Of a DNA stretch of 64,000 bases, positions 48,001 to 57,666 are shown piece by piece. The DNA is taken from assembly GCA_963682175.1 (NCBI GenBank), contig OY821771.1, forward strand, positions 29,780,201 through 29,844,200, read 5' to 3'. The translations under genes and the position numbers were made by a program. Source of the DNA: Triglochin maritima (Eukaryota; Streptophyta; Magnoliopsida; Alismatales; Juncaginaceae). Positions within the stretch are counted from its first letter, which is position 1, and the number at the start of each line of letters is the position of its first letter. The notes beneath the pieces are model-generated. The model worked only from the letters and a program-made list of their open reading frames with translations, made no database searches and was not told the origin of the DNA.

Positions 48001-48041
48001 GTGTCAAACACAAAACGAAACACGAATTTGCCTCCCACTCC
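45009..48041 (+). mobile_element. Degenerate hAT element (copy B)
   Basis: Same ends and same internal breaks as 13067-16118, with minor differences such as a missing short repeat at about 47095. The repeat array corresponding to 13376-13555 is at about 45317-45500. Confidence 0.65.
45990..47390 (+). pseudogene. hAT transposase pseudogene (copy B)
   Basis: Zinc finger, middle helical segment (46170-46370) and RNase H-like core start (46433-46687) are in the same order and with the same frame breaks as copy A. The zinc-finger stretch has one extra one-base deletion (GTAGGGGAC versus GTAGGGTGAC, near 46040). Decay therefore mostly predates the duplication. Confidence 0.8.
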
Positions 48042-48890
48042 ATCTAATTGATATATTGCACATTGGTGCTTTTCTGAAACCATGTTATGACTAGACAAAA
48101 AGTTTGTTTGTGTGATGTTGTCGTGGGCAGTGGCAGTGGAGAAAATGGCAAATCCACCCCACTGTAGATTTGTGCATCGAAACAAGAATTGGAGGCGGTG
48201 GTGATGTCCTTGATGTGGTGGGGGAGCTAGAGCTTTTCAAGGCAAAAGATGCCTTGAAGTGAACTGTAATGTCTACAATGAATGGAGTATCAAAGGCATA
48301 TTCAACCATCGATCTAATGCCATAGCAAACTGTGTTTACTCAACCGATCATGGGAGGATTCATCGAGTTATGGATTCACGTATCTAATTTTTCTGGACAA
48401 AAACAAATCATGTTAAACGCACAACATCAATAGTACAACAACCAAATAGCGGTTCGAGCCTAATAAAGTGAGAATTTAGACTTTTTAGGGTCATTTATGA
48501 GAATTTACAACATGTTGAAAGAAAATCATGAGTAAAAACTTCCCATGAAAACCATTTCTTGTCCTTTCATCATTATAGTCTTATTAGTTAAGAAGTAAAA
48601 TAAACAAAGTGTGTTGCAAAGACATAAATTTTTCTTTCCATTCAATTATCATATCTCAAACTGAAACTAAGAATAACTTTTCTTATGTTCTTTTAACTAA
48701 TACGTGAATGGAACAAAGGAACACTACTTCATTTACTTCTAATACCAACATCAATTTGATATTGGGGGTGTATTTTCTTCTATAAGTAACAATGTTATTT
48801 TAAATTCATCTCATATAATGATTGTTTAAAAAGTTTATATTCTAACGTAGTTTCAACTTTCAAGTAGTAACGTGAAACCTATTACATTTT

Positions 48891-49874
48891 GTGGTTTTTG
48901 CTTGGGTGCACATCTAAAAGTCGTTTATATTGCTCCAGAATGCCCACGAATCCACCTATTTGCTTGGGTACACCTCTGTCAAACTCTGTCAACCCATTCT
49001 GTGACACCGTTAGTTGCCCCCATTAAGTCACACCGTTAAGTCGAAATCAACTCATAAATGATCAGACTCACACCCACTGAGCCACTCAAAGGTGGACGAC
49101 CCTCCTCTGGCGTCGGTCTGACCACCTCACCTCTGTCGTCACCCACCGCAACACCCTCATCGTCTCCTACCTTGCCTACCTCCACTCCCTCTGCTCCCTC
49201 GACATGATTATGGTGGTGGTGGTTGGGGGGGGGGGGGGGTAGAGAGGTGACAATGATCGTGGATAAATAGGTGATGATCCATCCGAAGATGGTGGGTAGG
49301 CTATTGATGGTTCTGGCAATGTCAATAACATAGGTGGGTGGGCAAGTGACCGTTCTTCTGATGACGGGTAAGCATCTAATAATGATTCTTCTGATGGTGG
49401 GTAGGCGGGTAGTGATTCTTCAAATGCGGGTGATGGAGAAGGCGATGATGGATAGATTGGTGATAGTGCTTCCGAAGTTGGCGGTAGGTTGTCGATGATT
49501 CGGGTGACCGTGGGTAAGTTGGTGATGATGCTTCTGAAGATGGTGGATAGGTAGGTGATGATTCTTTTGATGAAGAAGGTGGGTAGGCAATTGATTCTTC
49601 TGGCGTTGATGATGGTGGATAGATAGGTGATGATGCGGGTGGGTAGGAAGGTGAAGATGTAGGTGGTAACGACGATGGTGGGTGCGCAAGAGATGAAGAT
49701 CTCAGTGGGTAAGCTGGTGATGGTGACAGACTTAACGAAGGTCACTAATGGTGTTACAGAATGAGTTGACAGAGTTTGATGGATTGCATCTAAGTAAATA
49801 GTTAGATTCAGAGGCATTCTGAAGTAATATAAAATTATATACAAACAACTAATAAACAACGTTTGGAAGGACGC
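48891..49874. mobile_element. Candidate MULE with long degenerate TIRs and GC-rich cargo
   Basis: The segment around 48920-49030 and the reverse complement of about 49735-49835 align over roughly 100 bases. Shared blocks include CAGAATGCC, ATCAAACTCTGTCAAC / GTCAAACTCTGTCAACC, ATTCTGT(G/A)ACACC(G/A)TTAGT and GTTAAGTC. The identical sequence ATTACATTTT occurs just outside both ends (48881-48890 and 49875-49884), fitting a 9-10-bp Mutator duplication. The outermost bases of the arms match poorly. The interior (49079-49740) is unusually GC-rich, with repetitive proline/serine coding potential and a run of 15 G at 49225-49239. Confidence 0.55.
49240..49740. repeat. GGTGGGTA/GATGATT-type minisatellite in MULE cargo
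   Basis: Imperfect repeats of 30-45 bp built from GATGATTCTTCTGATG, GTGGGTAGG and GGTGATG. The minus-strand open frames here give repetitive 'AYPPSEES'/'AYPSSEER' proline-serine peptides. I treat them as repeat products and not as a gene. Confidence 0.6.
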
Positions 49875-49966
49875 ATTACATTTTTATTGTTTGTCATCTC
49901 ATCATTAAATATTATCAGATTTATTATTAGTAAAATGTCAGATCCACCGCTACAACCGATGGCAAA

Positions 49967-50164
49967 GTAGAGCACCACGGATTGCTGTCGAAATCATGTT
50001 ACGACTAGATTCCAAGAGCTGACAAAGCAAAAGCACGTCAACATCCAAGAAAACAATAAAAATGCCTATGACAGAGTAGAGCACCACGGATTGCTGTCGA
50101 AAAGCATGTTACGACTAGATTCCAAGAGCTGACAAAGCAAAAGCACGACAACATCCAAGAAAAC
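49967..50164. repeat. 109-bp tandem duplication upstream of the host gene
   Basis: The segment beginning GTAGAGCACCACGGATTGC at 49967 is repeated at 50076 with only a few differences (for example GAAATCATG versus GAAAAGCATG). It lies about 260-460 bp before the ATG, in the likely promoter. Confidence 0.88.
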
Positions 50165-50218
50165 TCCGCATGGCTCCAGTAAAATAACAACCGGACAAAC
50201 CACCTCCCACAACAGCAT

Positions 50219-50331
50219 GATGCCGGTCCGGTCCGGTCCGGTCTTAGGTCCGTGGGCATCCGGTCCGGTCCGGTCTTCGGTCCGGACCCCGGATAAAAAT
50301 CCGATCCGGTCCGGACCGGATGCACAGCCCT
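50219..50331. mobile_element. hAT-like MITE next to the host gene start
   Basis: 113 bp rich in GGTCCGGTCCGG, flanked by perfect 8-bp duplications AACAGCAT (50211-50218 and 50332-50339). The right end, read inverted, is TAGGGCTGTGCATCCGGTCC; the left end begins GATGCCGGTCC and lacks the first bases of that terminus. It ends 91 bp before the ATG, so it may be part of the promoter or 5' leader. Confidence 0.72.
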
Positions 50332-50422
50332 AACAGCATCAAAGAAACTCACCCCCTCATCCAATTCCCACTCCCTCTCTTCTTCCCCAGAAAAAAAGAA
50401 AAAGAGAAAAAAAGAGAGAAAG

Positions 50423-50989
50423 ATGCCGTCCAACTCCCAATCGAACCAACTAGACGCCGTCCTCTCCACCGCCCTCCCGTTCCTCCGCGGTGACCCGGCG
50501 GGCATCGACCCGTCCCTCCCCCGCCTCCTCTCCGTCCTCCGCTCTGTCTCTGCCAACGAGTGCTGGCACAAGCACGGCACCTTCTACGCCCACCTCGTCG
50601 ACGTCCACCGCGTGCTCCTCCTCTGGGGCGCCCCCGCCGCCGTCGCGCTCTGCGGCCTCTTCCACTCCGCCTACTCCAACTCCTACGTCAACCTCGCCAT
50701 CTTCGATCCCTCCAAGGCCCGCTCCGACGTTAAGAATCTCATCGGGGACGACGCCGAGAGGTTGGTGTACCTCTTCTGCGTCGTCCCGAGACAGTCGATC
50801 ATCCATGATGATCTTCTGTTTAGGTATGGGGACGATGGGGAGGTGAGGGAGCATTTGAGGGAGTCAGAGGAGGCGGTGCAGAAGGCGAGGGCGGGCGGCG
50901 GGACGGACGAGGGGGAGGCGTGGAGGAGGAAGGTTGTCGGGATAGTGCCGCCTGAGGGTGTTACTGTTAAGCACATCAAGACTGGAGAG
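50423..50989 (+). CDS. Host gene exon 1: HD-like DUF6817-type protein
   Basis: Exon 1 encodes 189 residues and ends at codon GAG followed by a GT donor (GAG|GTATGG, 50990-50991), phase 0. It is strongly GC-rich compared with its surroundings. The start 'MPSNSQSNQLDAVL' follows a pyrimidine/GA-rich leader. A block with 'HKHGTFYAHLVDVHRVLLLW' (about residues 52-71), 'CGLFHSAYSNSY' and 'DAERLVYLFCVVPR' has the spaced histidines and aspartates of an HD-like metal-binding fold. I match it to the plant DUF6817 type from memory, so the name is tentative and the biochemical role unknown. Exon 2 is at 56974-57666. The antisense open frame 50854-50450 and the +1 frame 50490-50846 are shadows of this exon. 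Confidence 0.85.
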
Positions 50990-51551
50990 GTATGGAGTTT
51001 TTTGCTTTTTTTTATCTTTTGTTTGGTTGGAAAAGGTTGTTATGGAATTTTGAGAAAAATTGTCACTTGAGTTTTTGGATTGTTCTTGTTGCGAGAAAAA
51101 AACTTGAATGATGATAGTTTAGAATGGTTGGTTTTGGATTTCACATCGGGCGATTTTGATAGTGGTTGTGATTTTGGAAAATAGCAGATGTGCTTCTAAT
51201 TTAGAAAGGGGTGTGTGTGTATCTTTAATTGAGTAATTGGTCATAAATTGTTTCGGAGAACTGTCATTGGTGCTCTTATTATCTTGTTTTGTTCAAACAG
51301 AATACTGAAGGGTGGTTTTGTTTTGACCTTGTTGTAATTTAGAAATAAATTCCAAAATAAGATGTTATAACATTATTAATAAAGTTTAGGGGTTGTTGCA
51401 ATATGCCATTATTTGATTGTAACCTCGGAATCAACCCCTCTCACTTCTAGTTTTATATTTAATTATTTTATTATTAAACTTGAGGTTGATACAACAAATA
51501 CATAGCTGTTATGATTTAATATTAATACATCAAACATTAACACACTACTAC

Positions 51552-51735
51552 TAAAGGTGGGTATCGGGTCGGCCTGAGCCCGTGGGCCCGTTAAGTTCTA
51601 GGGCGTCCACCCGGCCCAGCCCGTCAAGCATGTGTTTTTTTTAATATTTTTAAACAAACGGGCCGACCCTCCTGGCCCGCCCATTTCCATTAACGGGCTG
51701 GGCTTTATTTTGGCTCGGCCCGGTACCCAGCTTTA
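51552..51735. mobile_element. hAT-like MITE nested in the CACTA left terminus
   Basis: 184 bp with inverted ends TAAAGGTGGGTATCGGG and, inverted, TAAAGCTGGGTACCGGG. Flanking 8-mers ACTACTAC (51544-51551) and AGTACTAC (51736-51743) differ by one base. The interior is rich in GGCCCG. Its excision in silico restores an alignable CACTA terminus. Confidence 0.82.
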
Positions 51736-51743
51736 AGTACTAC

Positions 51744-52040
51744 AAATATCACATTTGCTAACGGACAATTCCATCGACAAAAGACTACACTTCCGTTGGA
51801 AAAGCACATGCCGACGTAGTGTCTGTCAGCAAAAGTACACCGACATTAGGATCGTCGACTGGCGAAGTGGGTTGTACCCGACAATTTCTGTTAGCGAGAG
51901 ATTACATGCATCTATTGCCGATGGAAATTTAATCGGCAATGGCTTACAACATTCTATTGTTGCCGATGGAAGTTCCGTCGGAAACATATTACATGCTTCG
52001 ATTGCCGACGGATATTCCGTCGGCAATAGTAGTGCCTGCT
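51744..52040. repeat. CACTA left subterminal repeats
   Basis: Several copies of GCCGACGG/CCGTCGGC-like units in both orientations. The best is a perfect 27-bp palindrome at 52001-52027. These are typical transposase binding sites at En/Spm ends. Confidence 0.75.
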
Positions 52041-52059
52041 AGAAAGAAGACGTTGTTAG

Positions 52060-52380
52060 TGATATGTTCTCCAACCCATATCGGGTTTATACATAAGATT
52101 GATTAAAACCTGCAATATAAGTCCATTTGAACCTTTAAATATGAGCACAAATGCATTCCACATGCATTCACAATAAGATCGATTTAAACCTCTAAGTCAT
52201 ACATAAGCCAATATATCAAATATGAGTCACAATGTGTAAGTCACAATATAAACCATAAGTCATAAGTCACATACTAATACTAGATATAAAATAAGTGACA
52301 AGTCACATACTATCCAAGTCATAAGTCATACTACATAAAACATAGGTCATAAGTCAAAAATATACATAAAAAGAAAACCA
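52060..52380. repeat. AT-rich ATAAGTCACAT repeat cluster
   Basis: Irregular repeats of ATAAGTCA/AAGTCACATAC over about 300 bp inside the CACTA element. No coding signal. Confidence 0.6.
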
Positions 52381-53145
52381 ATACAAGTATTGGTCGATGG
52401 GTTGTCGTCACACGTTGGGAAGACATATCCATGTCATCACTCTACAAAAAAGTTGATTTTGATTACTGGGAGAATCCCAAATATATATATTATTTAAAAA
52501 CATTAAAGAACCAAATTATAAATTAATCACATATATACCAGATCTCCTCGAAACTGAGCAACCATCAACTTTGTAACTTGAGCCTTCAACTTCTTGTCCT
52601 CCTCCTGCATTGTATTTTAATATTGTTTTACATGTAATGTACATATAATCAACTCACAAAGTTATAAGAATACACTTGCCATCAATACGGATTGCGAAAT
52701 CTTGATTTTAGGATGCACGATGTGAACGCTGCTATGTGGAGCTGTTGATTTCCCCATGATTCTTCTTCGCCTCCTCCTCAATTACCTCACGAGGCTTCGA
52801 CTTTGAACACTCACATCTCTCTTGGGACAATGTCAGCTGGGTAAATTTCTGGCTTGAGAATTTTTGTATCTCAACCTGTATACAACACATAAAACATGTA
52901 ATGTTATTCTAAAGATAAAATTAAGACTTAATTCCGTCTTTTAAAAAGTTGAAACTCACCATTTGTGGTTCCGTCTATAATAAAGAGCCATCTTTTTTAA
53001 TCTTCGTGAGTGTTGTCTGGATGTCGTTTTCGTCAATCTAGTTATTTAATCAAAAGCAAACAATTCTAAATAAGGATATCTAAGGATTCAAACAAGTACG
53101 AAGTCAACTCAAAACTCAAAACAATTATTTAACACTAAAACTTAC

Positions 53146-54150
53146 ATGAAACTTTGTTTTGTTGACGAAGGTTTCCGATGCTGTCTTGTGGTTCTTTCTT
53201 TTGCGATCGCGATTGATGTTGTTGGTTAAGGAATTTTTCTAAAAGCAATGAAAAAGTTAACATAGAATTTGTTTAAAGGCTAAATATTTATACCTTCGTA
53301 GTTTTGGTGTTTCATTCGTCGCACTGCATGACGAGTTGGTCAACGTGAACCTTGGGATCTCTCTTTGAGGACAAATACCTAATTTGCTCTTCATTGGTCT
53401 CGAAAGGAGTGTAGTACCTATTCTTCACTGAATATTGGTAGTATTTGAGAAAGTCGTCGACTTTATCAAAGTAGTATTGCTATGCGTTTACACAATCCCT
53501 AAAATCAAAACGATCCTACGAATAAAATATAATCATTTGTTAGTCATTACATTTATGTCCAAGTATTAAACCCAAGATACAATAACAAATAAAACAAGAC
53601 ATACCACAAGGATATCCCACGAGTCCACAAATGTTTGGCGACTTTGATGTGACATCTTTACATACAGTGGCCACAACTCAAGCAGCTTGGCAAAAATTGC
53701 CAATGTTGTGTTCAACTTCTCTTCACTAGGACTAACAGGAACGAATTCCTCATTCCATTTTATTTTGAACTGATGACCGGGAGAGGGAATAAGATCTCTG
53801 CCTCTAGTTGACCCTTGACTTTTCTTTGTAGATGTCTCACCCTCATCAGTTTCTCCTACACAAAAACAATATTTTTTTAAAAAATGTAGATAAAATCCGA
53901 TATTAATGTCAAATTTAAGACACGATTACCTTCAACGTTGTCGATGATACGTGGTCGAGATTGGCCACGACGACGACTACCTCTTTGTCTCTTATCCAGT
54001 TCATCTCGTGCCTCCGTTGGTATCCCTTCAACTCTTTGAGGTTTAACAACCTCAATGATATGACGATTCAAATCAAGTCGATCGTTGTAGTTCATTTTCA
54101 ACTAGATCTCCCGCTTGTCGTGGTCGAACAATGCGCCTACGGGGTGGCAT
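53146..54150 (-). pseudogene. CACTA-encoded gene (Transposase_24-like), four exons
   Basis: Minus-strand exons with consensus splice sites: about 54150-53930 ('MPPRRRIVRPRQAGD', then 'RHIIEVVKPQRVEGIP' after a frameshift near 54105), 53855-53605 ('KIKWNEEFVPVSPSEEKLNT', 'LLELWPLYVKMSHQSRQTFV'), 53515-53294 ('DRFDFRDCVNA', 'YYQYSVKNRYYTPFE') and 53238-53146 ('INRDRKRKNHKTASETFV'). The last segment resembles the KxNxxNRxK...H signature of the plant Ptta/En/Spm ORF family, usually encoded next to the main CACTA transposase. In-frame TAG (near 53484) and TGA (near 53312) make it non-functional. I saw no TnpD-type DDE transposase. Confidence 0.7.
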
Positions 54151-54428
54151 GCCTGAATAACGTATGAATTATAATTGTAAATTCAAGTAAGATCAAAATG
54201 AACCAATTCATAATGAACAACATTAGTATCTTAGCATTAGAAATGATTCAAACCAAATTATTTAAGAGAAAACATCTAACATAGGGCAAATACAATTAAA
54301 ACATTACCTCATCAGCAAAGGTATATCTATGTTGATATTTCAATACAACGTGCCAATTAAGCTCAACTGGTTCTTGAACATAAAAGTATTGTTCCACGTG
54401 ACAAGATAACATGAATGAGTCTTTCTCG

Positions 54429-54678
54429 TATGGGTGAGCAAACTTCGGTCCGGTACGGGTACCCAGACCGAACTTTTTCGGTCCGGTCTTCGGTCCGGGG
54501 ATACCAAAAATTCGGTATTCGGTCTCGTTCGGTCCCGGACCGAACCAATATTTTGTAAGTAAAATTCGGATTTTCGACCGAACTGGACCGAACCGACCCC
54601 AATTAATTCGGTCCGACCTTCCCAAAAATTCGATCTTCGGTCCGGTTATGTCCGGTCCCGGACCGAAGCTCACCCCTA
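54429..54678. mobile_element. hAT-like MITE inside the CACTA element
   Basis: 250 bp with perfect 8-bp duplications CTTTCTCG (54421-54428, 54679-54686). Inverted ends are TATGGGTGAGC and, inverted, TAGGGGTGAGC. The interior is full of TTCGGTCCGG. The open frames across this segment are not genes. Confidence 0.88.
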
Positions 54679-54719
54679 CTTTCTCGTGCTTCGTTCGGGA
54701 CATGTTTATGGAAGTTAAT

Positions 54720-55270
54720 TCATATCTATCAACTTGTATCCTATCCTTTCATGTCCCATCAAACCATGTGCGGCAAGGACGTTGGAAGCGATGAATCAAT
54801 GGCGGAGGGGGTCGTAGCAAGGCATGACCAGATGCTCTAACCTTGTTGGAGTAGGCTTTCGCCGGAGAGATGGGGAGGTGACAATGATGGGTTTGGGCGG
54901 GGAGGTGGTGTGGCCGGCGACGGGTTTGGGTGTGGAGGTGGTGGTCCAACGACTGGTTTGGGTGGAGGCGAGTCGGAAGTGGTATGTCGAAGGGTTTTGG
55001 TTGGGAGGTGGTTTACCGGTTAGAATTTCGGTGTAGGCGAGTCAGATGTGGCGGCGATGGGAGGGGTAGCCAGAGTGAGGGGAGAATGGTGGAAGTGGTG
55101 GCGGCGATGGAGAGGGATGACTTGCGTGAGGGGGAGAACGACGGAGGGGGTGTCAAAGGTAATCGATGGGAGGGGTGAATAAGGGCGGTGGGTGGTCGAT
55201 GGTGATGGCGCAGACAAAGGCGGTCAGTGGTGGTTGACGGCGACGATGCAAAGGGTGGTGGATACTCTGT
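54720..55270. other. G-rich segment of the CACTA element
   Basis: Repetitive GGTTTGGGTGGAGGTGG-like sequence with overlapping open frames on both strands and no domain signal. Possibly first-exon or subterminal CACTA sequence. Confidence 0.4.
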
Positions 55271-55329
55271 CAGCGAGAGGAATTTTAAAAAAATGTGATT
55301 AGGGTTGACGATTTTGGGGAATTTCACCC

Positions 55330-55530
55330 AAATCATCACTATTGTCGACGGAAATCCCGTCGGCCAAAGTGATTGCATGTGGTGTGCGCCTTCTCGAAAT
55401 CGAACTCGAAATCGAAGCGCAAAATGAATTTTTTGGCTCTTCGCCCAACGAAACCCACCTTCTCGCCGATGGAAATTTCGTCGGTAGGCTTCACGACAGA
55501 ATTTCCGTCAGCCCATTTCCGCTGAGAAAT
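55330..55530. repeat. CACTA right subterminal repeats
   Basis: GACGGAAATCCCGTCGG near 55339, GCCGATGGAAATTTCGTCGG near 55462 and GAATTTCCGTCAGCCC near 55499 mirror the left subterminal array. Confidence 0.7.
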
Positions 55531-56973
55531 CCAGAAATTGTAGTAGTGACATGAAATGGCTGTTTTATGCTGCCATTGAATGCCATAAAATTGGGGTTGC
55601 ACGTATCAATCCACTTCAGTGGTTGTCCGTTCGTGATCTGATAGAGATCAGTGTGCTAATTGTTGAGCAAACGTAAGAGATATCATGGAGTGATTTTAGC
55701 TTTAACCGCCAGAAGTTTCACCAGCAGAAGCTTCTCAACTTGAAATATTTTCACCGCCAGAAGCAGTGAGAATATAACTCAAGTGAGCTTTAAACAAATA
55801 TCGTGAATAGAAAAGTAGAACATAACTCAATCTCTTGTATAAAATTTTCAATTGCAAGCTCAGAAATTTTTAATTCAATAAAATAATTGTATAGAATTCA
55901 GCAAAGAACACAAGAAGTTCAGACCTAAAATTACATGAATATAGATAGCAAAATTAATGGCAAACATAAGATCGTGAAATGAAACTTAACACTCATAACC
56001 ACACTACCTGAATCATAACCTGAATATGAGACACCTTACATATCTAGGTTACCCAAAAGCCATTTAAACCAAAAACCCCCAACCAAAATACAAACACACG
56101 AAATAAAATCCAATCTTTAACCCAAAAGCAAACTCCAACATGAACAAAAACCTAAATAATCTTAAATTCTTAGCGGTTGATTCATCCATGCATTTGAGCA
56201 AAAACCAAATGTATAGTTTAATATTTATTAGGTGCGATTTGCACAATTTTCCTCATGTTTGTTGAATAGTACATTACAGCTATTTGTAGAAAAACAAATA
56301 CAAGTACTTTGGGGTGATTTTTACAAATTCCTGTGGGGACTATAGCCCCCAAACATTACTACCTAGGTCCGCCCCTGTTACACTCTCAGAATCAAATAAT
56401 TTTGTTACTTCGATTTGTGGCAATTGGTAGACAATGTTGAAGCAATATGGCACTTATTTTTGTGCTTCTTTATCAACAATTGTTTATTAGGATGATTATC
56501 ACTGTCCACTACATAAAGAAGCATGCACTCTGTATGTTATTTTTTTCTTTGATGATGCGTAGGACTAGTATGTTGACGATTTGCTTCTGTTTAGCTACTT
56601 TATCCTATTGCCTTCTCACGAAGAAGCTAAGCATCATAAAAAAATAATTTCTTTCGTATAGCTAATCTATCTAGTTGCTATTGCTGCGTAGGGGATCACA
56701 TAGACAATCATATCTAATGACCTCCTTTTCCGGCCAAGTCTGCATCTGCATTTTTAGACAGGCACGAACTTGCTTCCAACTGTGTACAGTTTGAGATCCG
56801 AAAGAAAAAAAAACATTGTGTAATCTACTATTTAACTAGCATAAGTTGTGTTGCATATCGTGATATGTAATTACGTTATGTTGTTTCAGTGTCTATTAGT
56901 TCTAGCATGTTTTAATATATTTTAAAGAGCTTACTGTCCTGTTATTCATGTTTATATGTTTTTCTTTGATCAG

Positions 56974-57666
56974 GACGTTAAGGTGTCGAGGCGCGTCCTG
57001 GCTGCCTTCTTGTTAATGACCATAGTAGACTTCAGCGATCAGGTATTTGGATGGCAGGATGAACTCTTTCAGAATACCAATGGGCGATATGAACTTACAG
57101 GAAACAACCCTCTTGCCCTTTGGCCAGGAAACGGGAAGCCTGGGTTGTGGATGAACTCGATATCTCGAATGGGTGCAGTGTATTCGTTAATTACAAGAGA
57201 GGAGGAAATTTACCTACTAGAGAAAAATAAGGCTGGTCACAAGGAAGACAACCGTGATGAGGACATCAAATTGGTGATCCCACCAGTGTTCGAAAACTGC
57301 ACTAGAATACTCGACGCCCACGACCAAATTGTTGCTAGAGATTTGTATTGGGAAGCAGTGTGTGCGGACAACACGTCACTTGAGAAAGCGGAGGAGTTTC
57401 TTAAAATGAGCATTGAGAAAAACCCGTTTGTCGGAGAGCCTTGTCTAGTACTTGCACAAGTTTATCTTGGAATGAGGAAGTTTGAGGAGGCAGAGGAGAA
57501 GGCAACAGAGGGGCTGAAGCTGGTGTTGCAGTGGGGGAGTAGCTGGGATAAGAGGATGGGGTGGGAGGGGTGGGTGGCCTGGGGAAGAGTCCTGCTCCTC
57601 AAAGCAAAAGAGAAGGATTGGCCTACAACATCTTGGGGAATCCTTAACCTTGGACTTGTAAGATAA
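56974..57666 (+). CDS. Host gene exon 2: C-terminal part with TPR-like helices
   Basis: Exon 2 continues the frame of exon 1 with 'DVKVSRRVLAAFLLMTIVDF', adding 230 residues for a predicted protein of 419. The first half has conserved-looking 'QVFGWQDELF' and 'NNPLALWPGNGKPGLWMNSI', plausibly completing the HD-like domain ('SDQ' motif). From about residue 115 of this exon the pattern 'LYWEAVCADNTSLEKAEEFL' and 'PFVGEPCLVLAQVYLGMRKF' suggests TPR-like helix pairs, then a Trp-rich end ('WEGWVAWGRVLL'). The in-frame ATG at 56956 lies in the intron and is not the start. No clear poly(A) signal; AATAAT occurs about 50 bases after the stop. Confidence 0.85.
   Translation, partial: DVKVSRRVLAAFLLMTIVDFSDQVFGWQDELFQNTNGRYELTGNNPLALWPGNGKPGLWMNSISRMGAVYSLITREEEIYLLEKNKAGHKEDNRDEDIKLVIPPVFENCTRILDAHDQIVARDLYWEAVCADNTSLEKAEEFLKMSIEKNPFVGEPCLVLAQVYLGMRKFEEAEEKATEGLKLVLQWGSSWDKRMGWEGWVAWGRVLLLKAKEKDWPTTSWGILNLGLVR

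Larger units (their letters stand above)
44235..49077. repeat. 4.8-kb direct duplication, copy B
   Basis: Second copy of 12296-17160. It starts abruptly after truncated C3 RT sequence and runs without a break into the rest of the MULE and the host gene, so at its right end this copy keeps the original context. Confidence 0.95.
51543..55548 (-). mobile_element. CACTA (En/Spm-like) transposon inside the intron
   Basis: The left terminus CACTACTAC (split by a MITE; original continuation AAATATC at 51744) and the right terminus, inverted CACTACTACAATTTC, are flanked by the 3-bp duplication ACA (51540-51542, 55549-55551). Subterminal inverted repeats of the type TTGCCGACGGA/TCCGTCGGCAA lie at 51900-52030 and 55330-55510, as in plant CACTA elements. 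It holds a broken minus-strand transposase-associated gene. Confidence 0.9.
50990..56973 (+). other. Host gene intron, 5984 bp
   Basis: Bounded by GT at 50990 and CAG at 56971-56973, phase 0. The branch/pyrimidine region is the T-rich stretch 56950-56968. Two thirds is a CACTA transposon (51543-55548). The flanks, 51000-51540 and 55552-56960, are AT-rich with no recognised gene. A transcript spanning the junction would confirm it. Confidence 0.8.

Noticed and set aside
49176..49859. 227-codon minus-strand proline/serine-rich frame
   Set aside because: It spans a minisatellite and the inverted arm of the MULE, with no conserved domain; extensin-like appearance is explained by the repeat.
50450..50854. 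Antisense and +1-frame ORFs over exon 1
   Set aside because: GC-rich coding DNA leaves other frames open. The frame of the DUF6817-like exon has the domain pattern and joins exon 2 in phase.
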